From Davidsoniella eucalypti (taxonomy: Eukaryota; Ascomycota; Sordariomycetes; Microascales; Ceratocystidaceae): DNA of 49,727 nt. The translations under genes were made by a program, and so were the position numbers. A model generated the notes under the pieces. It saw only the letters and a list, made by a program, of their open reading frames with translations, was not told where the DNA came from and did no database searches. Positions 9,444-19,616 of this stretch are shown here, piece by piece (the stretch's first letter is position 1; each line of letters starts with the position of its first letter). The stretch spans positions 1 through 49,727 of the forward strand of contig RMBW01000156.1 of NCBI GenBank assembly GCA_004009845.1, read 5' to 3'.

Positions 9444-11636
9444 ATGGACACCGACCTGGCAGAGTTCGAGAAGAATCTCGCTGCTGAAAAGGCAGAGCGA
9501 GAACAAGAAGCTGATCGCAAACGCCGTCACCATAAAAGCAGCAGCAGCCGACACCATGATAGCCATGAAAGATCCCGTGATCATCATAGCCGGCATGAAT
9601 CTCACGATCACAAAAGTAGCCACAGACATCGCTCTTCCCATGGCCAGAGTAGTAGCCATCGCGACAACGAAGACGACCGACACCGCCATAAGCGATCACG
9701 ACATGAAGACTCCGAACAAAGCCATGAACGGCGGCAGCATCGCGAGCGCAGACCGAGCAGAGACCACGAGTCGAAAGGCCATTCAAGGCCAGATCACCAT
9801 CGAAGCTCACGCACAGAGGGGAAATCTACCGAGACGCAAGATACCACAGACAAGCCTGATCCAGCCTCTTCGTCCAAGCCTTCTCGCGATGGATGGATGA
9901 CTGCGCCGTCTGCCCTGGACATTGACTATGTTCATAAGCCCCAGAAACAACCCATAGAATCGGCCGTAGCTGCCCCTGTTGTGCCTCCAGAGCTTCATAG
10001 ACGAGAGTTGAACCAGGGTCTCAACTCGTTTGTGCCCACGGCTGCAGACTCCGATTCTGATTTCGAGCCCGAACCCGAGATAAAAATCGATTACAAGTTT
10101 GGCGACGAGGGCTCAAAATGGCGAATGGTCAAACTGAATGCAGTTTATCGTGCCGCCAAGGAGGAAGGCCGCGATGTCGACGAGGTGGCGCTCGAGCGCT
10201 ATGGAGCTCTGCAAGAGTTTGATATTGCGCGCGAGGAAAACGAAGAGGTGGAAAAGCGCCGTCTATATGGCGCTGGGTATGAAATCAAGGACCAGCCAGA
10301 CGGACATATGTACTCCGAAAGACTCAAAGGGAACGAGGAGGTGAAAAAGACTACGACTCAGTCGCATCATGAACCTGATGTTCCCCTGCGCAGCGGAATA
10401 CGCATGCCAGAAGAACAAGAGGCTGCCAAGTCCGCTGCTCCAGCCATCGACCAGACCGGACTGAATCGCATGCGCGCTGCCATGATGAAGGCGAAACTGC
10501 GTCGTGCGCCTGATGCCGCCGCATTAGAGGCAGCCTACAATGCCGCTGCTGCTGCCTTTGCCGCGAACCCTAATGTCCCTTCTTCTTCTGGCAACGTCGT
10601 TATGGGCGCTATGGAGAGCAGGCTTCTTGCCTGTACACGCGGCGAAGTGAAAAAGGTCGACACCAAGCGTGGCCGCGATCGAGGCACGGTTGTTGAGAAT
10701 ACCGACATGACCATCGATGATATGGTGCGCGAAGAGCGGCGTACTCGCGGTGTGGCAGGCGGTGAGGCCATGAAACTTGCCGAACGAATTGCAAAAGACG
10801 GTAAGTTTGATAACGATCTCGATTACATGGATGAAAACGCAGACAAGCTTGCCACTCGTCTACACAAGAGCGATATCAATCTCAAAAACACTGCTATTCA
10901 TGAGTATAAGAAGGTCGAGCGTATTCTTGCCAACTGTCCTCTCTGCGAGCACGAGGATACAAACCAGCCCCCTATTGCTCCCGTAGTGTCACTAGGAACT
11001 CGCGTATATCTGACTCTTGCTCCGGCGCCGGCGATATCCGAAGATGCTACAGTGATCGTGCCTCGTAGCCATCACACCAATCTTCTCGCCTGCGATGACG
11101 ACGAGTGGGAGGAAATCCGAAACTTTATGAAGGCTCTCACACGCTTATACCACGATCAAGGCCGTGATGTCGTCTTCTACGAAAACTCAGCTGCGCCACA
11201 TCGACGTCCGCATGCGGCCATGGTAGCCGTTCCGATTCCGTATGCTGATGGCGCCATGGTACCCGCATACTTCCGCGAAGCCTTTCTCACTGCAGATGAA
11301 GAATGGTCGCAACATCGCAAAGTCATCGATACGTCTAAAGCGGCCCGGGAAGGTCTCGGTCGAGCAGCGTTTCGGCGTAGCTTCGCTAAAGAAGCACCGT
11401 ATTTCCACGCCTGGTTTACGCTTGATGGTGGTCTCGGCCATGTTGTCGAGAACAGTGACAAGTGGCCCCGTGGTGATCTTTTTGCAAGAGAGGTTCTTGG
11501 TGGCATGATGGATGTTCCGCCAGATGTTCAGAAGAAACAGGGAAGATGGGAAAGGTCAGATCCACGTGTAGGTGGTTTCAAGGCAAAATGGCGTAAATTC
11601 GACTGGACGAGAGTCTTTGAAGAACAACAGAGCTAA
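9444..11636 (+). CDS. CWF19: CWF19-like spliceosome-associated protein
   Basis: Single-exon 730-aa nuclear protein related to fission yeast Cwf19 and human CWF19L2, factors linked to the late spliceosome and intron-lariat turnover. The first 130 residues are a dense Arg/Ser/His/Asp region (repeated SRHHD, RSRDHHS types), as in splicing proteins. Mid-region motifs include SDSDFEPEPEIKIDYKFGDE and SKWRMVKLNAVY, conserved in the family. The C-terminal half holds the two CwfJ domains: NCPLCEHED (zinc-type Cys pair), a HIT-like core VIVPRSHHTNLLACDDDEWE, FYENSAAPHRRPHAAMVAVP, and the last domain with APYFHAWFTLDGGLGHVVE and KWRKFDW. The start is the first ATG, giving the conserved acidic opening. 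No frame problem is seen. Confidence in family is high; the CWF19L2-type assignment rests on length and the SR-like N-terminus. Confidence 0.92.
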   Translation: MDTDLAEFEKNLAAEKAEREQEADRKRRHHKSSSSRHHDSHERSRDHHSRHESHDHKSSHRHRSSHGQSSSHRDNEDDRHRHKRSRHEDSEQSHERRQHRERRPSRDHESKGHSRPDHHRSSRTEGKSTETQDTTDKPDPASSSKPSRDGWMTAPSALDIDYVHKPQKQPIESAVAAPVVPPELHRRELNQGLNSFVPTAADSDSDFEPEPEIKIDYKFGDEGSKWRMVKLNAVYRAAKEEGRDVDEVALERYGALQEFDIAREENEEVEKRRLYGAGYEIKDQPDGHMYSERLKGNEEVKKTTTQSHHEPDVPLRSGIRMPEEQEAAKSAAPAIDQTGLNRMRAAMMKAKLRRAPDAAALEAAYNAAAAAFAANPNVPSSSGNVVMGAMESRLLACTRGEVKKVDTKRGRDRGTVVENTDMTIDDMVREERRTRGVAGGEAMKLAERIAKDGKFDNDLDYMDENADKLATRLHKSDINLKNTAIHEYKKVERILANCPLCEHEDTNQPPIAPVVSLGTRVYLTLAPAPAISEDATVIVPRSHHTNLLACDDDEWEEIRNFMKALTRLYHDQGRDVVFYENSAAPHRRPHAAMVAVPIPYADGAMVPAYFREAFLTADEEWSQHRKVIDTSKAAREGLGRAAFRRSFAKEAPYFHAWFTLDGGLGHVVENSDKWPRGDLFAREVLGGMMDVPPDVQKKQGRWERSDPRVGGFKAKWRKFDWTRVFEEQQS

Positions 11637-12743
11637 GCGTCGATATATAAAGTAGTTGATCAAGGGAAGTCTTTGTTTAATACTGCCTTATCACAGTTAT
11701 ATGTGCCTACATTATGGCTGTTCATGATACTGGTTTTCATATCTTCACAAAATCATATAGATATTATACAAGAAACTTACTATAACAACGAAGTATTTGC
11801 TTTCATTCTGAGACATACACACATCACGATGAAATAATAACACTATTATTTGAGGAATTATTTATATTTTGTTTCAAAAGTGGCTTGTTTAGACAGAATA
11901 AAACAAATATGCAATACACGACATAAAGCAAAGCATTTTATAGTAACCATCGACGCTAAACTTATTGATGAAGAAAAAATAGTAAAGATAACAAGTACAA
12001 GGGAGGCTTTTAAAAGAATAGAAATCAATAAAAATAAAAACAAGCATGGCTTTTTTTAAGATAAAACAAACAACCATTTTTCAAACGCCAAAAAAGTTCT
12101 TTCTAAAAAGATAACCCATGATAGTGATATTGAACAAAAAGAAAAAAAAAAAGGGGGCATCACAGCAAGAAACCATATAGAATGGTGGAAATGATGTAAA
12201 AAAAACATCAATAGAATGGGAAAAAAGTAGGAATGTTGTACGAATTTCTTCAAGAAACCAAAATTGTACGGTGGCAGTAGAAATATACGAGAAAACAAAA
12301 GAAGAAAAAAAAAGAGCAAAAAGCGAACACAGAAGATATGAACATCAAAAGAAAGAAGGAAAAAAAGAAGACGCTCGAATTATACCACAACCGGTATATA
12401 ATAAGAGATGGGGCCAGGGATGGCTTTTTGTAAAACAAAAGAAAAGTCCATGCCGTCCTCGACGTCATAAGGTAATCAAAGTCTCATCAGCATACAATGA
12501 ATGTATCCGATACGTTACATTGTAAGCCATGAATGGGTATTGATCAATAGGCAAGCATAAGTAGAAGTTGCAAATGGCAACTACACGATCTGTGTTCTGT
12601 GTCACGCTCTTTTCGGCCTCTCAATATACACATTCTTCGTCTGGACTTCTCGAGTAAAGAAGACAAACATAGAGTTCCATGTCGTACGCATAGGTGTGCC
12701 ATTGAGAGCCGAACAGCCCGACAGACGGATAGGTCCAACGTTC
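11637..12743. other. Convergent 3' region, strongly A-rich top strand
   Basis: Spacer between convergent CWF19 and the acidic nuclear protein gene. From about 11850 to 12470 the top strand is very rich in A with many oligo-A runs, so transcripts from the minus-strand gene would have a U-rich 3' end. Open frames here are driven by base bias and have no recognisable domain. No RNA gene is visible. Confidence 0.5.
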
Positions 12744-14918
12744 CTAAACATTGATACCTGGAAGGGCTACATCAGAGATACTGCGCTGTCTTTTGTGGGC
12801 ATGGGGCGACGCTTCGCTAGTAGCCTTGCGCTTGGCCGAGGCCGACTCGAATGGACTGGTGACGTCTTGAGATGGTTTACGGCGGCGGGCTGGCGTCAAA
12901 GGAGCTGCACCCGCAACGGCAAATCTGCCAGATTTCATGCCTGTGAGTACCATGTCGTGGTAAGGGCCTCTGAAAGATAAAGAGTCTTGTGATGCCTGGG
13001 AACTGAAGAGTAGTTGTTTGTCGATTTGGTCACGACGGAACGAGCCAACCGTGTGCGGAGTCAGATGGTCTAGCACACCGCTATTAAGGAGCTTGCTGGC
13101 CGAGTTGACAGGACGCATAGGACTGTCGTCGCCAAACCCTTCCATGACCAGAAGATCTGTATCGTCTCGATCAGAGTCATTAACATAATCACTAAATCTA
13201 GGTACTTTGTCGGCGTCATCTTCGTCTTCAACCTGGAAATCAGAGTCAATCTCCTCTTCTTGGGTCTCGAACAGAGGGTCAAGAAAGGGCTCGAAGCGGG
13301 ACAGGTTCTGTGGTATGTTGTTAAAGACATTAGAACTGGATGAGATGTTCATCATGTCGCTATGGATGGCCGCAGAGGGCGAGGCATCAGTGACAGAGGT
13401 AAAGAAGTTGAAGTCGCCAAAGTCAAGTTGCTCAGAAAACAGTTCAACAGTTTGATTCCGGTCAGGCGTGAAGATCATCATTTTTCGGGAGAATGGATTG
13501 GCAACGATGACTGGCTTTTGGCCGGACGCATCGAGATCAAACGAAGAAGAGCGTGGGTGTCCTCGACGAGTCTTGACAGGCTCTGCTTCCGAGTCGGTTT
13601 GTGGAGCATCTGGAGATTCACTACGAACATTGCGTCGGATAATTGGTTCTGGCTCGTCTTCTTCGGTTGTGTCTCCATCGCCTAGAGGTAATCCTAGTTA
13701 GTGGTTGTGAACAGAGATATGAGAGCTGATGGTCGGTAGGGGCTTACTCTCGTAACCCTCAGAATCTTCTTGATCTAGTTCGTCGTCATTCAAATTGGAA
13801 TCGAGTAAGCCAGTGGTGTTGGTCTGCTCTTCACTGTCCATGAAAGGAAACATGCCACCGGGGATTCCAATATCGGTTTCAAAGGCTATCGGCGCATCGT
13901 TAATGAAGTGGGAGTCGAGTGGCTGGTCAAATGCCCACTCGGTCACCGAAGAATCGTCACTCTCGTTCTCGATCTTGTTTCTGATGCTGGGATCGAGACT
14001 ACCTTGGTCAACGAAGATGTCTGGGAAGAATTCATTAAAGTTGCTTTCGTACTCGGAGTCGGTAGAATCGGAATCTTCACTTGAAGGCACATCAAACCGA
14101 ACTTTGCGTACAGCAGACTCTTCTTGATCGATAAGCTCGGTCTCAGACACAGGTAGCTCATCCTCAGAGACGCCATCCCAGTTGCTTTTCTCATCAATGT
14201 CACCGTCTATAGACTCGTTATCTAGCCCAGCTTCCATCTCGGCTGTTATTTCTGCCTCCATATCTTCTTCGTCTTCACGTCTTACGGCATCATCATCTTC
14301 ATCGTCACTAGATGACGAGTCGGCGATAGCAATATCGTCCTCCTCGTCGTACTCTTCAATGTCTATATCGGCATCGTCCAAGTCGTCCTCCTCCCCGTCT
14401 AAGTCGTCATCATCTTCTGTAGAGAGGTAGGGAACAGCTGTTGATTCTAGCCCGGCGAGATGTTCTTCCTCGGCAAGCTCGATGTCGTCGTCGTCGTCGT
14501 CTGACGTATCAGTGACATCTCCCAAGGCCGAGTAGCCATCCTCGTCACTCAATTCAGAGTCATCGGGTGTAGCCTCTCTCCGGCGCTTCTTGCCCTTTGT
14601 GGCGCCTATACGCTTAGAGGTTTTCTTGGACATGTTTTTCCCAGAGAAGGTTTTCTTCGAGATTGTCTTTGTGGCGGTCTTGGAGACACTCTTGGAGGTT
14701 GTGTGGTTTATGCTTGCCGAGGGCATGCCCTTGGAGCCATAGCTTTTACTTGGCATGTGTTTCCGCGCGGAGGAAGTGATGGTTTGTTTTCTGGCGGTGT
14801 TCTTGTTCGCAACATGTTTACGGGGAGATGGCGTGACTGGCATAGGCGTTTTTCGGGGCGCAACGGGTGCTTTTCGTGGACTAGCCACTGTCTTCTTGGG
14901 TCCTCCTATGGTCTTCAT
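12744..14918 (-). CDS. Acidic nuclear protein, possible IFH1-like coregulator
   Basis: Predicted 702-aa protein from two exons, 14918-13748 and 13681-12744, joined across a 67-nt intron with a CTAAC branch point. The N-terminus is basic with repeated PRK motifs (near residues 8-40) and many Lys/Ser/Thr. The centre is dominated by Asp/Glu/Ser runs. A conserved-looking block near RKVRFDVPSSEDSDSTDSE and FFPDIFVDQGSLDP follows. Exon 2 has NPFSRKMMIFTPDRNQ and, at the C-terminus, two basic nuclear-localisation-type clusters (PARRRKP and HKRQR). This architecture resembles large fungal acidic coregulators such as the ribosomal-protein gene factor IFH1, but I cannot confirm homology. The ATG at 14918 is preferred over an in-frame one at 14990 because it sits in GCCACCATGA. 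Confidence 0.75.
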
Positions 14919-17900
14919 GGTGGCGGTGGTGTTGCCTTCGTGGTATCGTGTGTGTATGAGCGGTGATATGGATAGGTGACAAAGAGACAAGAAAGAGTAA
15001 CGGGTAGGGTGGTGAAGTATGTCTACTTCTTGGTGATATAGAAGCTAATATGTGTTGTGGTATGGTGTATGGCTTGCTGGATATGATGTGTACTGCTAAC
15101 GAAACAGATGAAAATAATAAAAGTGTAAAGATATAGAGACGAGGTTTGAGACCAAGACGGTGTGCTTCTATGGAAGTCGAGTTGCCAAAAGAACTCGAGC
15201 CAAAACGAAAGCAAACAGGATGTGTTGTTGTATTGGTTGGTTGGCTGGTTGGCTATTATGGGGTGGATCGAGGCGGTTCTATGGAATGTAGAGCAAGAAA
15301 AGAAGAAAAGAAGAGAAAACCGGACAAGGCAAGCTATCAAGGTCTCTCTCTAGTTGTATGGCAAGCAATTTAGACTGGATACTAGGACTACGGGACATAC
15401 CAAGATTCTCGGGCATGTCCCGCAGTGGCAATTTACAGAGCAAGGACCGACATCTGGAGCTGCAAAATTGATGTGGTTCTTTTAGTAGTGGAGAATACGG
15501 TTAGCCAGGAATAAGGACCTGCGAGCCAAGGAGGAAGAAGAAGAAAGAAGAAGAAAGTTGAAGAGCTTGAGAGTAAAATGGCTCGGAAACCGGTGACGAT
15601 CGATGGAAGGCGGTGGTGTAGACGAAAGAAAAATCAGAAGGAAAAAATTATAACAGGGGCTGTAATGCCGCAAAGAAAAAGAAAAATGTTTTTTTTCTGT
15701 AGGAGCGGAGCGGTAGTATTGACTGCAGAAAGAGGCAACTACGACGACGTCTATCTTGGAGGGGTCCTCTTGGTCTACGGCGCTCTACAACGTCTTGCGG
15801 CGATATTTTATTCAATTTAGACGTATTGTCTCCAAGGCAAGCATCTTGTACAATTTCGATCCCATACAAATCTTCTTGCAGCTTTAGATACAGCATATCC
15901 CCTCCAAGTATCAGCAATTGGTTGCCAAAGATCAGCGAGGTTCCGACATGTTTGTTGATATTGCTAGCTTTTGATAGCAGGGAAGTTGCAAAATTTATCA
16001 ACCATTTTTCTTTTTTTTGTGGGGAGTCGCCTCATAGTAGCTGGTACTAGCCCAGTTCCATCAAAACTGGCTCCAGCCAATCACAGCAGACACCACTCCT
16101 ACCATGAGAAATTTCAAGCAGTTTCTGCTTGTTGCTGCATCACCTCCAATGAGCCGCCAGCATCAGTGGCTTTCGGTGATAACGGCTTGACACACTGTTA
16201 CTCATCATGATTCAATTTGCAACTGTTTAGTGGGCTGTTCTCGATGTTGTGATTCAAGTGCCGAAGTTCGTTTGGTAGGCGATTTGTTTCTAATCTCGAT
16301 ATAATAGTGTCTATGCTTCTATAAAGGGAAACCAAAAAGGTGGCCAAAATCAAATTCCACATGGCAAATCGTCCACAGTCTATAGCCCTACGACAATATC
16401 GATCTCTTGTGTATATTTACAGCTACAGTTGTCACATCTTTGGCCAACTGTATTGAGCCTATCAGGACTGTGATATCTGGTACAGCCTTCCGCTCCCGTT
16501 CCCGCCGCACCACCTTATTTGTCTTGAGAACCTCCTCCTAGAGAAGAGCTATTTCGCTACTCTCACTTGTATCCTCTCTTTGTATCACGTCTTCCAGGAC
16601 GCAAACTAACACCAAATAGCGCCAAAATCCAGTTCCGGCCACTCCCCGTCTCCATGGCTACTAGATTTGCCGGCCTCACGATACACTCGCAGTTCTAGCA
16701 ATCTACATGCAGTAGCAAGAGGTAGATGTTCCTCTTTTTCCCTTCCTACTTGCTCCTTCTAGCCAGGACGACCTGATATCATCCACAATTTCGATTAGTC
16801 GCTCCACATACTTACAGATATACAAATATAACATGTTCTAGCTATTTATTAGTAGCTGGCTCGCTCAGGATCCAGGCTTCAATTAAATGTGCTGTTCACA
16901 CCAGGTTCAACAGTTTAGCCTATCTAGCCCGCATATCTCCAAACAATAGTTTCCGTTTGAGGCTAGTTACATGTCTTGGTATCCCCTTCTTCTTCTTCTA
17001 CTAACAGCAACATCTATTTACAAACAACCGACTATTTTAGCAACAGCGAGCTAGCTCTTCCCATTATTGATATTAGTACGTATGTATATTACATATACAT
17101 GCTCTTTTTGAGCCTGGACTATGCCGTCATTTGTCCGAGTAAGTAGAGCAGACATCAATATTAGAACATGTTATAAGCTACTGTTTACATTGGCGGGAAA
17201 ATACGATGATTATCTTGACCGCCATTTTCTGTTTTTTGCCATCCTACTTCGCATCATCTTGCTAGATAATCAGCAACGGCCAATCTATACAACTAGATCA
17301 CTATCAGATATATCACGGATCACTGCCAAATATAAAACGATATTTATCCCTCTTCGCATTCAAGTTTTAGGCGCTTGTAGTACTTACAAGGGCTGTATTC
17401 TTTGTGTCGCCCTCTGAGGTCAGACTTGCTGGAAAATAAAGTGACATATAAATTGTCATTTCATTCGCCCTTTCCGGCAATACTTCTCAATAACTCAAGT
17501 TGCACTACAAATGTTCTGTATCTCAGTGGCCTATCGCTGTTGAGAAGCAGATTGTATTGTCTACTACAAATCCCATACTACTCAATGCTACGCAACGTAC
17601 GTTATTATAACGGTATATATTAGTATGTATATGTACATACATACATACATCAATTGGCAGTTAGTAATTTTGTAATCTAGAGCTACTCTCCCATAACGAC
17701 CCACTCGGCTGCTTTCGCCTTGCATATGCACATGTACCTAATTACATGGGCCGTATATCTGTAAATATAGATGAAGCACTATAGTTGTATAGTTGTCTAT
17801 AAAATCAAGTAAAAATACTAGTTGCAAGTACTGTCCCAGTAATCGCATTACGCTTGCATATATATACAGACTTTAAATCAGTTAAACCCTTGACAAGAAC

Positions 17901-19616
17901 AGTTCGCAGTACTTTGACTTGCTATTCTTTAGGAGCTACTTAAACGAAGATTTTACAAATTTGGTGACATATTGTGCTTCTGGCATTATGGCTATCAAAT
18001 CAACCCGATACAACTAGACCTATAGATCTACTGGTGTGAATCAGGCTTCTTACAAGTGCCGTTATCGCTGAAATGTAACCATGTACTCTATTCCTGTGCA
18101 CACTTAGCTATGGCTTTTTCGGCCCGTAGTGACATATCCCATGTAAATTCCCAGTTTTATATCTTACATACCGATCTCTAAACTTCCTATCACCATGTGA
18201 ACTTCTATGTGAGCATGTCATTTAATAAGCATTTACTTTCCTGTAGTCAGATACTGCTAGATATACACCCATTAACTTGGGATTCTGACTTTGATTTGTT
18301 GATATCTCTAACACTTATCTATGAATCAGGATATCCTTCGCGATATTTATCAAGTTCAAACTCACTTTAGGTTTTATATGGCACCACGTATGTATGTATG
18401 TTATATGCAGTGCTGCAGGGAGAAAGTTTGACGACCCAAACAAACAAAACGTCGACCGTCCCATCCATCATCACTTCGGTAGCAGAGAAACAAACATTGA
18501 GTGAGTAAGAACCAGACAGCATGATGCACATGTCGAAAGAAAAAGACTATGGTTAACCCCTTTTACTTTTGAAAAATACTTAATCAAGATAAGGTTTACA
18601 TGTATACATATGTACCACCTGTATATTTCCAGTCTAAATTTCTCTTGCGGTAGTCCTCGAAGTATCTTCGTACATAGATGGTATATGTACTGTAATGTAC
18701 TTGGTGACAAATGCCACGTCACGTAGCAGTCTCTTAGCCTAAGTCTTGCTCGCGCTTAATCATGATGGCCATCGCAAGTGAGTTTTTTAAGCTAGAATCT
18801 GTGAGGTTTCACTGGATTTGGGCCTGGTGGCGATGGCTTTCTTCGTTAAACTATGTGAGACATATCGTCCAATTATACATGTTCAACTTATACTACTTGA
18901 CCGCTAGTTGTGCAAGAAAAAGGTTAGGATTGATAACCCTAACTACTACAAGTATGCTGTAGATACAACTACCTAATATGTTCACGCTGAAGTTGTATCT
19001 CAACATTATGTCTTCATATCAACCTATTATTACAGTTTGCGAAGCATTGAGTATCCATCCAAAGCAGTATCTATAGATTCAACTCTTAATCAATACACTA
19101 TGTCTTTTAATTGTATCTGCATTGAATGCTACGATGTGTCGTCTAATGCATGAATAAACCAGACTTGAATATGTGGGTCAGAAGTTGCCCAGCAACGCTA
19201 CGATAGAGTCAACATAACAGAACATTGATTTCAACCAAATAGGCTAGTTTGCAATGCTTCCCTTCCCTGCAAGGCAAAGAAAGACACTAAAACAGGACAG
19301 GAAACATTGTTGATTCTTGTACCTGCGTTTCGTCATTTCGTCATTTCATCACAAGGCATCCCTTCGCCTTTAAGCAATCTTTCCCTCGATTGTCCTCAGA
19401 GTCAAAACCGAAGTTGCAATTGCGTTCCCCACGTAGCGTACCTACTTATCCTCTTGTTCTTTCCTTTTTTCCGCAATTCCATCCGATCTTGGACTCTACA
19501 AGACCTTCGAGAAGCTGTCATCCCGCCCTCGAGGTTTCCTTCCTGATTTGGCGCGAATATATCATATCATATTCGATATCACATTGTACTCTATATCATC
19601 AACTTAGTACGGCAAT
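14919..19616. other. 4.7-kb gene-poor intergenic region
   Basis: No protein-coding gene is supported between the divergent acidic-protein and kinesin genes. Stop codons are frequent in all frames from about 16200 to 19300, and the DNA is AT-rich with many CTAG and TATA steps. An (ACAT)4 run lies at 17635-17650. A possible noncoding intron (GTGAGT donor at 18778, CTAAC at 18939-18943, acceptor ending 18962) lies near 18.8 kb but opens no long frame. No terminal inverted repeats or transposase fragments were found by eye. About 19300-19616 is the probable kinesin promoter and leader. Confidence 0.45.
17635..17650. repeat. (ACAT)4 microsatellite
   Basis: Four tandem ACAT units in AT-rich noncoding DNA, flanked by other TATG/CATA steps. 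Confidence 0.85.
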
